Shown here in pieces: positions 1 through 9,030 of a stretch of DNA of 64,000 nucleotides. The notes beneath the pieces are model-generated. The model was not told the origin of the DNA. It saw nothing but the letters and a program-made list of their open reading frames with translations, and did no database searches. This DNA is from Pseudomonas rustica (GTDB lineage Bacteria; Pseudomonadota; Gammaproteobacteria; Pseudomonadales; Pseudomonadaceae): contig NZ_JAGYHF010000002.1 of assembly GCF_018336155.1 (NCBI RefSeq), positions 248,001-312,000 on the forward strand, read 5' to 3'. Each line of letters opens with the position of its first letter. Position 1 is the first letter of the stretch. Position numbers and translations under genes: made by a program.

Positions 1-687
1 CTGGAAGACACCGTGGTGATCGGTACCATGATGTTGGCGCTGGATGAAGTCGACGGCTTGGTCTCGGGCGTGATCAACACCACCGCCAACACCATCCGCC
101 CTGCGTTGCAGCTGATCAAAACGGCACCGGGCTGCACGCTGGTGTCGTCGGTGTTCTTCATGCTCTTCCCGGAGGAAGTGCTGGTCTACGGCGACTGCGT
201 GATGAACCCGCACCCAAGTGCCACCGAGCTGGCCGAGATTGCTTTGCAAAGCGCCGATTCGGCTGCGGCGTTCGGCATCACCCCGCGTGTGGCGATGATC
301 AGTTATTCCAGCGGCGAATCGGCCACTGGCGAGGAAGTCGAAAAAGTCCGCGAGGCCACCTTGCTCGCCCACGAACAACAGCACTCGCTGCTGATCGACG
401 GCCCGCTGCAATACGATGCTGCGGCCAACGCTGAAGTCGCCCGGCAACTGGCGCCGAACAGTCAGGTCGCCGGTCGCGCCACGGTGTTCGTCTTCCCGGA
501 TCTGAACACCGGCAACACCACGCACAAAGCCGTGCAACGCAGCGCCGATTGCGTCAGCCTCGGGCCGATGCTGCAAGGCCTGCGCAAACCGGTGAACGAC
601 TTGCCGCGCGGCGCGCAAGTCGATGACATCGTCTACACCATCGCCCTCACCGCGATTCAAGCCGCCAACCGACCTATGGATGTGTAA
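1..687 (+). CDS. pta: Phosphate acetyltransferase, C-terminal part (cut by the window's left edge)
   Basis: The frame is open from base 1 to the TAA at 685-687, giving about 228 residues of the C-terminal end. The sequence ([37 protein letters not shown]) is typical of the catalytic PTA_PTB domain, which interconverts acetyl-CoA and acetyl phosphate in the acetate overflow pathway with AckA. The N-terminal DRTGG/BioD-like half expected for the long proteobacterial form lies outside the window. The stop codon is immediately followed by the ATG of the acyltransferase gene, so the two are probably co-transcribed. Identification is by family recognition; the true start cannot be seen. Confidence 0.9.
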   Translation: MEDTVVIGTMMLALDEVDGLVSGVINTTANTIRPALQLIKTAPGCTLVSSVFFMLFPEEVLVYGDCVMNPHPSATELAEIALQSADSAAAFGITPRVAMISYSSGESATGEEVEKVREATLLAHEQQHSLLIDGPLQYDAAANAEVARQLAPNSQVAGRATVFVFPDLNTGNTTHKAVQRSADCVSLGPMLQGLRKPVNDLPRGAQVDDIVYTIALTAIQAANRPMDV

Positions 688-1590
688 ATGCTGGATTTTC
701 TACCTGCACCCGTGCGCGGTGTGATCGCTTCGCTGCTGTTGGCGCTCAACACGATTCTGCTTTGCTCGTTTCTGTTCTGCGTGGCGCTGGTCAAGGCGTT
801 GCCGTTTGCCTTCACCCAGCGCATCGCCGGTTGGCTGATGAGCCACACCCATGAAGCGTGGATCAGCAACAACAAAGGCTGGATGAACCTGGTGCGCCGC
901 ACGCGCTGGCACCTCAGCGGCTTGCAAAGCCTCGATTATCAGCACTCGTATCTGATCACCAGTAACCACCAGAGCTGGGTCGATATTCTGGTGCTGCAAT
1001 ACGTGCTCAATCGCCGGATTCAGCCGCTAAAATTCTTCCTCAAGCAGGAGCTGATCTGGGTGCCGGTGATTGGTCTGGCGTGGTGGGCGCTGGGCTTTCC
1101 GTTCATGAAGCGCTACTCCAAGGCGTACCTGGCCAAGCACCCGGAGAAGAAAGGCAAAGACCTCGAAACCACGCGTAAAACCTGCGCGAAATTTCGCAAT
1201 AATCCGGTGGGGATTTTCAACTTCGTCGAGGGCACGCGGTTTACCGAAGGCAAACATGCACAGCAGCAATCGCCGTTCAAATATCTGCTGAAGCCGAAGG
1301 CTGGCGGGATTGCGTTTGTGCTGGATGCGATGGGCGAGCAACTGGAGTCGATCGTTAACGTGACGATTCACTACCCGGCCGGGCGTCCAGGGTTTTGGGA
1401 TTTGCTCTGCGGCAATGTGCGCGACGTGGTGGTGCACTTTGAAGAGCTGAAAATTCCGCAGCAATTCATTGGCAAGAATTACGACCAGGACGGCGAGTAT
1501 CGTTTGCAGTTTCAGGGCTGGATCAATCAGCTGTGGCTGGACAAGGATGCGCTGCTGGAACAGATGCACCGCGAATATCCGAAGCATTAA
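688..1590 (+). CDS. 1-acyl-glycerol-3-phosphate acyltransferase-like (PlsC/YihG family)
   Basis: This 300-residue protein has an N-terminal hydrophobic segment (about residues 10-35) and the lysophospholipid acyltransferase signature: HX4D as NHQSWVD with H94 and D99, and the second motif EGTR at 181-184. Proteins of this group transfer an acyl chain from acyl-ACP or acyl-CoA to a lysophospholipid at the inner membrane. The length and the basic C-terminal half resemble the YihG/YcfX-type paralogue rather than the shorter housekeeping PlsC, so the exact acceptor is uncertain. ATG 688 follows the pta stop with no gap, which indicates coupling. Repeat A and a bidirectional terminator follow. Confidence 0.8.
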   Translation: MLDFLPAPVRGVIASLLLALNTILLCSFLFCVALVKALPFAFTQRIAGWLMSHTHEAWISNNKGWMNLVRRTRWHLSGLQSLDYQHSYLITSNHQSWVDILVLQYVLNRRIQPLKFFLKQELIWVPVIGLAWWALGFPFMKRYSKAYLAKHPEKKGKDLETTRKTCAKFRNNPVGIFNFVEGTRFTEGKHAQQQSPFKYLLKPKAGGIAFVLDAMGEQLESIVNVTIHYPAGRPGFWDLLCGNVRDVVVHFEELKIPQQFIGKNYDQDGEYRLQFQGWINQLWLDKDALLEQMHREYPKH

Positions 1591-1674
1591 GATCAAAAGA
1601 TCGCAGCCTTCGGCAGCTCCTACACTGGATCGGCGTACATCCTGTAGGAGCTGCCGAAGGCTGCGATCTTTTGA
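1591..1674. repeat. Type-1 REP pair, copy A
   Basis: Two inverted copies of the core GTAGGAGCTGCCGAAGGCTG (followed by CGATCTTTTGA) flank a spacer of about 20 bp. This is the first of nine paired copies plus one lone copy in the window. Such pairs match the REPIN class of palindromic repeats described in P. fluorescens-group genomes. Confidence 0.9.
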
Positions 1675-1690
1675 CTTTTAAAGGTCACAA

Positions 1691-1727
1691 AAAAAGCCCG
1701 CCGATGATCACTCATCGGCGGGCTTTT
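1691..1727. terminator. Bidirectional intrinsic terminator
   Basis: The stem GCCCGCCGATGA / TCATCGGCGGGC has a 4-nt loop, with an A-run on the left and a T-run on the right, so it can work on both strands. It separates the rightward pta-acyltransferase pair from the leftward cysD-cysNC pair, which converge here. Confidence 0.9.
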
Positions 1728-1743
1728 TGCTTTCCGCTAACGC

Positions 1744-3642
1744 TTAGATCGCGCCACGCTGACGCAGCAGATCCAGCACTTGCTTGACGCTTTCTTCCAG
1801 ACTCAGCGTCTGCGTGTCGATCACCAGATCGGCATTCAGCGGCACGTCGTACGGGAAGGATTCGCCCGGGATGTTGTCGCCACCGGCGGCATACAGACCT
1901 TGCGGATCACGCTCGGCGCACACGGCCGGCGAGGCCTGTACGTAGACCGTCAGCAGACGATCCTTGCCGATCAGATCCTTGGCCTGTTCACGCCCTTCGG
2001 CACTTGGCGCCACGAACGAAGCCAAGGTCAGCAGACCCGCTTCGTTGAACTGACGCGCCACGTGTGCAGCACGACGCCAGTTCTCGGTACGGCCGATACG
2101 ATCCTGTGGCAGACCTTTGTTGAGATCCTGACGCAGGTTCTGACCATCCAGCACAAACACCGCACGGCCCATGTCGAACAGCTTGCGCTCGACCGCGTAG
2201 GCCAGCGTGCTTTTGCCCGCGCCCGACAGACCGCTGAACAGCACGGTGGCCGGTTGCTGGCCGAAGCGCTGAGCACGTTCTTCAGTCGCAACATGCGCCA
2301 GTTTGCCGTGGTGCGTGGCAGTGCCATGGGTCACTGGCTGCGCGACGATCATGCCGGCGCCGACGGTGCCGTTGGTCAAGCGGTCGATGATGATGAACGC
2401 GCCGGTGGTGCGGTTGCTTTCGTAACCGTCGAGGGCAATCGGCGCATCGAGCGCGATCTTCACCTTGCCGATTTCGTTGAGCTGCAACGCGCTCGCCGGG
2501 CCTTCTTCCAGGGTGTTCACGTCGACCTTGTTAACGATGCTGGCAATCGAGCCTGGCACGTAACTGGTGGCGCGTTTGATGTCGTATTTCTTGCCCGGCA
2601 GCATCGGCTCTTCAGCCATCCACACCAGCATCGCTTCGAAGCTGTCGGTGACTGGCGGGACGTTGTCGGCATGCACCAACAGGTCGCCACGGGAGATGTC
2701 GATTTCGTCTTCCATGGTCAGCGTCACTGCCTGACCTGGACCGGCGTGTTCCAGCTCACCTTCGAAGGTGACAATGGATTTCACGCGGCTGCTCTTGCCC
2801 GACGGCAACACCACGACTTCGTCGCCTTTCTTGACGATGCCGCTGGCCAGCGTACCGGCGAAACCACGGAAGTTCAGGTTCGGACGGTTGACGTACTGCA
2901 CCGGGAAACGCAGATCGGTGAAGTTGCGGTCGCCCGCCACTTCCACGGTCTCGAGGATTTCCATCAGCGACTGGCCTTTGTACCAAGGCGAGCGCTCGGA
3001 CTTGTTGACCACGTTGTCGCCCTTAAGGGCAGACATCGGCACGAAGTGCATGCTGGTCGGCTTCATCTTCAAGCCTTCGGCGAACTTCAGGTAGTCGGCC
3101 TTGATCGACTCGAACACGCCTTCATCGAAGCCCTTCAAGTCCATCTTGTTGATGGCGACGACGATGTGTTTGATCCCCAACAGGGAAGCAATGAAGCTGT
3201 GGCGACGGGTCTGGGTCTGCACGCCGTAACGCGCGTCGACCAGGATGATCGCCAGGTCACAGGTAGAGGCACCGGTGGCCATGTTGCGGGTGTACTGCTC
3301 ATGGCCGGGGGTGTCGGCGATGATGAATTTGCGTTTGGCGGTGGAGAAATAGCGGTAAGCAACATCGATGGTGATGCCCTGCTCCCGCTCGGCCTGCAGA
3401 CCGTCAACCAGCAATGCCAGGTCGATGTCATCACCGGTGGTGCCGACTTTCTTCGAATCGCGGGTAATCGCTTCGAGGTGATCTTCGTAGATCATTTTCG
3501 AGTCGTGCAGCAGGCGCCCAATCAGGGTGCTCTTGCCGTCATCGACGTTACCGCAAGTCAAAAAGCGCAGCAGCTCTTTACGTTCGTGCTGGCCCAGGTA
3601 GGCGAGGATGTCCTCGCTGATCAAATCAGATACGTGCGACAT
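1744..3642 (-). CDS. cysNC: Bifunctional sulfate adenylyltransferase subunit 1 / APS kinase (CysN-CysC fusion)
   Basis: At 632 residues this is a fusion of CysN and CysC. The N-terminal GTPase part has GNVDDGKS at 31-38, [11 protein letters not shown] and NKMDL, and drives ATP sulfurylase (with CysD) to form adenosine 5'-phosphosulfate. The C-terminal part is an APS kinase with P-loop GLSGAGKST at 471-479 and RTENWRR, making PAPS. The fusion is the normal form in Pseudomonas, whereas E. coli has separate genes. It lies 9 bp downstream of cysD. ATG 3642 is preferred because [12 protein letters not shown] is the usual N-terminus. The pathway feeds assimilatory sulfate reduction and cysteine synthesis. 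Confidence 0.96.
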   Translation of the reverse strand: MSHVSDLISEDILAYLGQHERKELLRFLTCGNVDDGKSTLIGRLLHDSKMIYEDHLEAITRDSKKVGTTGDDIDLALLVDGLQAEREQGITIDVAYRYFSTAKRKFIIADTPGHEQYTRNMATGASTCDLAIILVDARYGVQTQTRRHSFIASLLGIKHIVVAINKMDLKGFDEGVFESIKADYLKFAEGLKMKPTSMHFVPMSALKGDNVVNKSERSPWYKGQSLMEILETVEVAGDRNFTDLRFPVQYVNRPNLNFRGFAGTLASGIVKKGDEVVVLPSGKSSRVKSIVTFEGELEHAGPGQAVTLTMEDEIDISRGDLLVHADNVPPVTDSFEAMLVWMAEEPMLPGKKYDIKRATSYVPGSIASIVNKVDVNTLEEGPASALQLNEIGKVKIALDAPIALDGYESNRTTGAFIIIDRLTNGTVGAGMIVAQPVTHGTATHHGKLAHVATEERAQRFGQQPATVLFSGLSGAGKSTLAYAVERKLFDMGRAVFVLDGQNLRQDLNKGLPQDRIGRTENWRRAAHVARQFNEAGLLTLASFVAPSAEGREQAKDLIGKDRLLTVYVQASPAVCAERDPQGLYAAGGDNIPGESFPYDVPLNADLVIDTQTLSLEESVKQVLDLLRQRGAI

Positions 3643-3651
3643 GACAACCCC

Positions 3652-4569
3652 TTAGAAATAACCCTGACGTTTTTTGTCTTCCATCGAGCCGGCGCCATCG
3701 TGGTCGATGACACGGCCCTGGCGCTCGGAAGTTCGCGTCAGGAGCATTTCTTGAATGATGTCCGTCAGCGTTTCGGCTTCGGACTCCACGGCGCCCGTCA
3801 ACGGGTAGCAGCCAAGGGTGCGGAAACGCACTTTCTTTTTGACGATGCGCGCTTTGTCTTCATCGGACAGGTGCTCGAGGATGCGCTCGTCGTCGATCAT
3901 GATCAGCGTGCCGTTCTTCTCGATCACTTCGCGTTCGGCGGCGAAGTACAGCGGCACAATCGGGATGCCTTCGAGGTAGATGTACTGCCAGATGTCCAGT
4001 TCGGTCCAGTTCGACAGAGGGAATACACGGATGGATTCGCCCTTGTTGACCTTGCCGTTGTAGACGTTCCACAGTTCTGGACGCTGATTTTTCGGATCCC
4101 AGCGATGCTTGCTGTCGCGGAACGAGTACACGCGCTCTTTGGCGCGGGATTTCTCTTCATCGCGACGGGCGCCGCCGAAGGCTGCGTCGAAACCATGCTT
4201 GTCGAGTGCCTGTTTCAGGCCTTCGGTTTTCATGATGTCGGTGTGCTTGGCGCTGCCGTGGGTGAATGGGTTGATGTTCTGCGCCACGCCATCGGGGTTG
4301 ATGTGGGTGATCAAGTCCAGGCCCAGTTCTTCGACCATCTTGTCGCGGAACTTGTACATCTCCTGGAATTTCCAGCGGGTGTCGACGTGCATCACCGGAA
4401 ACGGCAGCTTGCCCGGGAAGAACGCCTTGCGTGCCAGATGCAGCATCACGGCGGAGTCTTTACCGATGGAGTACAGCATCACCGGGTTATCGAACTCGGC
4501 GGCCACCTCGCGGATGATGTGGATGCTTTCCGCCTCCAGCTGTTTCAGATGCGTCAGTTTGTCGACCAT
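3652..4569 (-). CDS. cysD: Sulfate adenylyltransferase subunit 2
   Basis: This 305-residue ATP-pyrophosphatase has the PP-loop SIGKDS at 34-39 and the family segment [33 protein letters not shown]. It forms the heterodimeric ATP sulfurylase with CysN and makes APS from sulfate and ATP in the cytosol. It is first in the cysD-cysNC operon, transcribed leftwards. The start [14 protein letters not shown] is the usual N-terminus. Its promoter must lie in 4570-4700; I did not find a clear CysB site. A long antisense frame over this operon is a high-GC shadow. Confidence 0.96.
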   Translation of the reverse strand: MVDKLTHLKQLEAESIHIIREVAAEFDNPVMLYSIGKDSAVMLHLARKAFFPGKLPFPVMHVDTRWKFQEMYKFRDKMVEELGLDLITHINPDGVAQNINPFTHGSAKHTDIMKTEGLKQALDKHGFDAAFGGARRDEEKSRAKERVYSFRDSKHRWDPKNQRPELWNVYNGKVNKGESIRVFPLSNWTELDIWQYIYLEGIPIVPLYFAAEREVIEKNGTLIMIDDERILEHLSDEDKARIVKKKVRFRTLGCYPLTGAVESEAETLTDIIQEMLLTRTSERQGRVIDHDGAGSMEDKKRQGYF

Positions 4570-4713
4570 GGCTACTCACGAAAACTTTCTTATGAACGGC
4601 CAGCGGGCCGTGTTCGAGCGGGGAATCCTAGCACAGCGACCTTCTTCTAATCAGGACGCGGGCTAGAACGAAAGGGCATATGAATATGCCCACCAGTTCG
4701 GCCAACCCGCCCC

Positions 4714-4791
4714 TGTAGGAGCTGCCGAAGGCTGCGATCTTTTGATCTTGTTTTTAAAAATCAAAGATCGCAGCCTTCGGCAGCTCCTACA
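4714..4791. repeat. Type-1 REP pair, copy B
   Basis: Inverted copies of GTAGGAGCTGCCGAAGGCTG flank an AT-rich spacer (TTTTGATCTTGTTTTTAAAA). It sits between the cysD promoter region and the stop codon of the Nif3-like gene. Confidence 0.9.
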
Positions 4792-4804
4792 GAGGTCGTG
4801 TCAG

Positions 4805-5563
4805 TCAGATCGGGTTGGGGATGTCGATGAAGATGTGTTCGAGGGCGAAGCGTTTTGCCAGGTAATCGCCCAGTGCCTGCACGCCGTAGCGTTCGGTGGC
4901 GTGGTGGCCGGCGGCGATGAAGCTGATGTCGTTTTCGCGAGCACTGTGGAAAGTCTGCTCGGACGCTTCGCCACTGAGGAACAAATCGACGCCCGCCGCG
5001 ACGCCGTGATCGATGTAGCCTTGGCCACCGCCAGTGCACCAGCCGACCCGGCGAATCATCGGGTTGCCTTCAATCAGCAGCGGCTCACGGCCCATGACTT
5101 CCTGCACTTTGCGGGCGAAGTCGCGGGCGGTCATCGGGTCTTTCAACGAGCCGACCAGGCCAACGATTTTCAGATTATCCGGATCCAGCGGCCCTTCCAC
5201 CGTGATGTCCAACTGACGCGCCAGTTGCACGTTATTGCCCACGTCCGGGTGCAGATCCAGCGGCAAGTGATAGGCGAGCAAGCTGATGTCGTGCTTGAGC
5301 AGCGTCTTCAACCGGCGCTGTTTCATACCGGTGATGCACGGGTTTTCGCCCTTCCAGAAGTAACCGTGATGCACCAGCACCAGATCCGCCCCGGCCTCAA
5401 CGGCAGCGTCGAGCAAGGCCTGACTGGCAGTGACGCCGCTGACAATACGCATCACCTGCGGCCGGCCTTCGACCTGCAAGCCATTGGGGCAATAATCGGC
5501 GATTTTCGCACTGCCAAGGTAACGGTCGGCTTCTTCGACGAGGGTGCTGAGGGCAACGGCCAT
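4805..5563 (-). CDS. Nif3-like dinuclear metal-centre protein (YbgI family)
   Basis: At 252 residues this matches the short Nif3/YbgI family. The metal-ligand motif is seen as LVLVHHGYFWKGE with H65 and H66, and a second as FLSGEASEQTFH near residue 200. Family members form toroidal hexamers with two metals per subunit. The cellular role is unclear, and some members are annotated as GTP cyclohydrolase I type 2. It is divergent from algW; the 100-bp gap must hold both promoters. Synteny next to algW is the same as I recall in P. aeruginosa. Confidence 0.85.
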   Translation of the reverse strand: MAVALSTLVEEADRYLGSAKIADYCPNGLQVEGRPQVMRIVSGVTASQALLDAAVEAGADLVLVHHGYFWKGENPCITGMKQRRLKTLLKHDISLLAYHLPLDLHPDVGNNVQLARQLDITVEGPLDPDNLKIVGLVGSLKDPMTARDFARKVQEVMGREPLLIEGNPMIRRVGWCTGGGQGYIDHGVAAGVDLFLSGEASEQTFHSARENDISFIAAGHHATERYGVQALGDYLAKRFALEHIFIDIPNPI

Positions 5564-5584
5564 GAAAGACTCCTAAATATCCCG

Positions 5585-5612
5585 TTCAGAGGCACGCGCG
5601 GCCTCGTATAAT
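5585..5612 (+). promoter_or_regulatory. Likely sigma-70 promoter of algW
   Basis: A perfect -10 box TATAAT at 5607-5612 is preceded, 16 bp upstream, by a weak -35 (TTCAGA, 5585-5590). It lies 55 bp ahead of the algW ATG in the divergent gap with the Nif3-like gene. Confidence 0.55.
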
Positions 5613-5666
5613 GCGCGACATTATGGGCGGTCTGACCCCGCCTGCAACTTTTCCAGGACGTGCTTA

Positions 5667-6824
5667 ATGTTCAAGGCGCTGCGTTTTATGGGCTGGCCGC
5701 TGTTGGCCGGTGTGCTTATCGCTCTGTTGATTATTCAGCGTTACCCGCAATGGGTCGGGCTGCCGAGCCTCGACGTCAACCTGCAACAGGCCCCGCAAAC
5801 CACCAGCGTGCAGCAGGGCCCGGTGTCCTATGCCGACGCGGTGACCATCGCGGCGCCGTCGGTGGTCAACCTGTACACCACCAAAGTCATCAACAAGCCG
5901 AACCATCCGCTGTTTGAGGATCCGCAGTTCCGCCGCTTCTTCGGTGACAACTCGCCGAAGCAGAAGCGTATGGAATCGAGCCTCGGTTCCGGCGTGATCA
6001 TGAGCCCGGAAGGCTACATCCTCACCAACAACCACGTCACCAGCGGCGCCGATCAGATCGTCGTGGCGTTGAAGGACGGTCGTGAAACCCTCGCCCGCGT
6101 CATCGGCAGCGACCCGGAAACCGACCTCGCCGTCCTCAAGATCGATTTGAAAAACCTGCCGGCGATCACCGTCGGCCGCTCTGACAACATCCGTATCGGC
6201 GATGTCGCGCTGGCCATCGGCAACCCGTTCGGAGTCGGCCAGACCGTGACCATGGGCATCATCAGCGCCACTGGCCGCAACCAGTTGGGCCTGAACAACT
6301 ACGAAGACTTCATCCAGACCGACGCGGCGATCAACCCGGGCAACTCCGGCGGCGCACTGGTCGACGCCAACGGCAACCTCACCGGCATCAACACCGCGAT
6401 CTTCTCCAAGTCCGGCGGCTCGCAGGGCATCGGTTTTGCAATTCCGGTGAAACTGGCGATGGAAGTGATGAAGTCGATCATCGAGCACGGCCAGGTGATC
6501 CGTGGCTGGCTGGGCATTGAAGTGCAGCCGCTGACCCAAGAACTGGCCGAGTCGTTTGGCTTGTCCGGACGTCCGGGGATTGTCGTGGCGGGGATCTTCC
6601 GCGATGGCCCGGCACAGAAGGCCGGCCTGCAATTGGGTGACGTGATCCTGAGCATTGATGGCGAGCCGGCCGGGGATGGTCGTCGCTCGATGAACCAGGT
6701 TGCGCGGATCAAGCCGACTGACAAGGTGACCATTCAGGTGATGCGTAACGGTAAAGAGTTGAAGCTCACCGCCGAAATTGGTCTGCGTCCACCACCAGCG
6801 CCAGTGCAGGAAAAAGAAGAGTAA
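5667..6824 (+). CDS. algW: Periplasmic site-1 serine protease AlgW (DegS-like)
   Basis: This 385-residue protein has an N-terminal membrane anchor (about residues 9-24), a trypsin-like domain and one PDZ domain (about 275-370). The catalytic triad is visible: H123 in LTNNHVTSG, D153 in ETDLAVLKID and S227 in NPGNSGGAL. The single PDZ and the anchor fit DegS/AlgW rather than DegP/MucD. In Pseudomonas, AlgW senses outer-membrane protein C-termini and lipid signals through PDZ, then cleaves MucA to release AlgU. The start MFKALRFMGWPLL has an AGGA-type ribosome site. It lies upstream of the TonB-receptor insertion rather than directly beside hisC. Confidence 0.93.
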   Translation: MFKALRFMGWPLLAGVLIALLIIQRYPQWVGLPSLDVNLQQAPQTTSVQQGPVSYADAVTIAAPSVVNLYTTKVINKPNHPLFEDPQFRRFFGDNSPKQKRMESSLGSGVIMSPEGYILTNNHVTSGADQIVVALKDGRETLARVIGSDPETDLAVLKIDLKNLPAITVGRSDNIRIGDVALAIGNPFGVGQTVTMGIISATGRNQLGLNNYEDFIQTDAAINPGNSGGALVDANGNLTGINTAIFSKSGGSQGIGFAIPVKLAMEVMKSIIEHGQVIRGWLGIEVQPLTQELAESFGLSGRPGIVVAGIFRDGPAQKAGLQLGDVILSIDGEPAGDGRRSMNQVARIKPTDKVTIQVMRNGKELKLTAEIGLRPPPAPVQEKEE

Positions 6825-6870
6825 AACTTTTTTCGCGCCAGGCGCGCGAATAAAAGACATTCTCAAAAGG

Positions 6871-6915
6871 CATGTTATATTGTTTCAATTCTAGAAATTG
6901 GAACAACATAACATG
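6871..6915. promoter_or_regulatory. 20-bp-arm inverted repeat overlapping the TonB-receptor start
   Basis: The left arm CATGTTATATTGTTTCAATT (6871-6890) and right arm AATTGGAACAACATAACATG (6896-6915) are reverse complements at 18 of 20 positions, around a 5-bp centre. The right arm ends in the ATG of the receptor gene, so a bound repressor or an RNA hairpin would block expression. The TGTTATAT/ATAACA character recalls Zur-type operators, but the spacing does not fit the usual Zur palindrome, so the regulator is not assigned. Confidence 0.7.
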
Positions 6916-9018
6916 TCGTCTCGTACAAAGGCCTCCCTGCTCGGCCTGAGCCTCGGTTTGCTGGTTGATCCAGCCTTCGCCGAAGAACCGCAACCCCTCG
7001 AACTCGACGCCATCAGCGTCATCTCCGATTACGAATCGCCGACCGGCCCGCTCAAGGGTTATCGCGCCACGCGCTCGTCCAGTGCGACCAAAACCGACAC
7101 CGCGATTCGTGATATCCCGCAGGCGATCAGCGTAGTACCCGCCAGCGTGCTCAAGGATCTGGGCAGCAGCAGCGTCGAGCGCGCATTGGATTTTGCTGGC
7201 GGCGTGTCGAAGCAGAACAACTTCGGTGGCCTGACACTGTACGAATACAGCGTGCGCGGCTTCACCACCTCGGAGTTCTACAAGGACGGTTTCAGCGCCA
7301 ATCGCGGTTACCCGAGCACACCGGATGCGGCCAACATCGAGCGCATTGAGGTGCTCAAAGGCCCGGCGGCCAGCCTGTACGGTCGAGGCGATCCGGGCGG
7401 CACGGTGAACATCGTCACCAAGAAACCACAGCCCGAAGCCTTTACCACGCTGCAAACCAGCGCCGGCAGTTGGGATCGCTATCGCACTGCGCTGGACGTC
7501 AACACGCCGCTGGATGATCAGGGCGATGTGCTCTCGCGGATCAACCTCGCGGTCGAGGACAACAACAGTTTTCGCGATCACGTCGATAGCAAGCGCGTGT
7601 TCGTCGCGCCTTCGATCAGTTGGCAATTGAACCCGGACACGTCGCTGTTGGTGGAAAGCGAAATCGTCCGCCACAGCTCCACGTTTGATCGCGGCATCGT
7701 TGCGCCGAACAACACATGGAGCGGCGTGTCGCGCTCGACCTTCCTCGGTGAACCCAACGACGGCAACATCGACAACCATAACAACCTGCTGCAAGCGACC
7801 CTCGAACATCACCTCAACGACAGCTGGAAGTTGCGCCTGGCCAGCCATTACAAGGACGGCAAACTCTGGGGCTTCGCCTCGGAAGCGCGTCCGCTGAACG
7901 CCGACGGCCACACCGTCAACCGCCGCTATCGCGAGCGCGACACCAACTGGCACGACAGCATCACCCAACTGGAGCTGCGTGGTCTGTTCGACCTCGGCCC
8001 TTGGCAGCACGAACTGCTGATCGGCAGCGAGTACGAGAACTTCCGCAAGAACGAGCGCGTCACCACGATTGCTGGCGGCCCCTACGCGATCGACATCTAC
8101 AACCCGATCTACGGCCAGCCGAAACCCAACGGTGCACGTTCGGGCACGGATACTTTCGAACACGTCGAAAGCCATGCGCTGAACCTGCAGGATCAAATCA
8201 TCCTCACCGACAAACTGCGCGGGATGATCGGTGCGCGTTTCGAACATTTCGATCAACACATCGACGATCACAGCCGCAACGCCACGAGCAACCAACGGCA
8301 TGACGCCCTCACCCAACGCGCCGGCCTGCTCTATCAACTGACGCCGGAAACCGGTCTGTTCGCCAACGCCTCGACCTCGTTCAAACCGAACAATGGCCTC
8401 GACGCGTCCGGCAAATCCTTCGACCCGGAAGAAGGCGTCGGCTACGAAGTCGGCATCAAGAACGAGCTGTTCGACGAGCGCCTGAGCAGCACCCTCGCCT
8501 TCTTCCACATCGACAAGGAAAACGTCCTCGCCCTCGACCCGGCCACCGACACTAGCCGCGCGATGGGCAAGGCGCGCAGTCGCGGCTTCGATTGGCAAGT
8601 CACCGGGCAAGTCACCGATGCGGTGCGGGTGATCGGCGCCTTCGCCTATATCGACGCCGAAGTCACCCAGGGTGACGCGGTGATTCCCACCGGCAGCCGC
8701 ATCCTCGGCGTGGCCAAACGCAGCGGCAGTCTGCTCGGGGTGTATGAGTTTCAGGATGGCCGTTTGCGCGGCTCGGACGTCGGCGCGGCGTTCACTTATG
8801 TCGGCGACCGCTCCGGTGAATCCGGCAGCGATTTTGAATTGCCGGCCTATCACACCGTCGACCTGCTGGCCCACTACAAGGCCAGCGACAACGTCACCGT
8901 CGGCCTGAACCTGAACAATGTTTTCGACGAAAAATACTACGAGCGCTCGTACAGCAATTACTGGGTCAACCCCGGCGAGCCGCGCAATTTCACCGTCAGC
9001 CTGACACTCAATCTGTAA
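6913..9018 (+). CDS. TonB-dependent outer-membrane receptor (siderophore-receptor-like family)
   Basis: From ATG 6913 this is 701 residues: a signal peptide ending near PAFAEEP, a possible TonB box (LELDAISVIS), a plug domain (IRDIPQAISVVP to the conserved ASLYGRGDPGGTVNIVTKKP) and a beta-barrel ending FTVSLTLNL. There is no N-terminal STN signalling domain, so it does not control its own ECF sigma factor. The ligand cannot be told from sequence; the family includes ferric-siderophore and other metal-complex importers. A TTG at 6898 is in frame, but ATG 6913 gives the better signal peptide. No strong Shine-Dalgarno is visible because the inverted repeat occupies that region. It is followed 12 bp later by the DUF4198 gene. 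Confidence 0.88.
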   Translation: MSSRTKASLLGLSLGLLVDPAFAEEPQPLELDAISVISDYESPTGPLKGYRATRSSSATKTDTAIRDIPQAISVVPASVLKDLGSSSVERALDFAGGVSKQNNFGGLTLYEYSVRGFTTSEFYKDGFSANRGYPSTPDAANIERIEVLKGPAASLYGRGDPGGTVNIVTKKPQPEAFTTLQTSAGSWDRYRTALDVNTPLDDQGDVLSRINLAVEDNNSFRDHVDSKRVFVAPSISWQLNPDTSLLVESEIVRHSSTFDRGIVAPNNTWSGVSRSTFLGEPNDGNIDNHNNLLQATLEHHLNDSWKLRLASHYKDGKLWGFASEARPLNADGHTVNRRYRERDTNWHDSITQLELRGLFDLGPWQHELLIGSEYENFRKNERVTTIAGGPYAIDIYNPIYGQPKPNGARSGTDTFEHVESHALNLQDQIILTDKLRGMIGARFEHFDQHIDDHSRNATSNQRHDALTQRAGLLYQLTPETGLFANASTSFKPNNGLDASGKSFDPEEGVGYEVGIKNELFDERLSSTLAFFHIDKENVLALDPATDTSRAMGKARSRGFDWQVTGQVTDAVRVIGAFAYIDAEVTQGDAVIPTGSRILGVAKRSGSLLGVYEFQDGRLRGSDVGAAFTYVGDRSGESGSDFELPAYHTVDLLAHYKASDNVTVGLNLNNVFDEKYYERSYSNYWVNPGEPRNFTVSLTLNL

Positions 9019-9030
9019 AAGGACGTCACC

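Noticed and set aside
1780-4650. A 956-codon open frame on the plus strand opposite cysNC and cysD
   Set aside because: The frame mirrors the codon structure of two certain genes on the other strand; in high-GC DNA such antisense frames stay open by chance. The peptide has no recognisable domain or signal, and there is no ribosome site.
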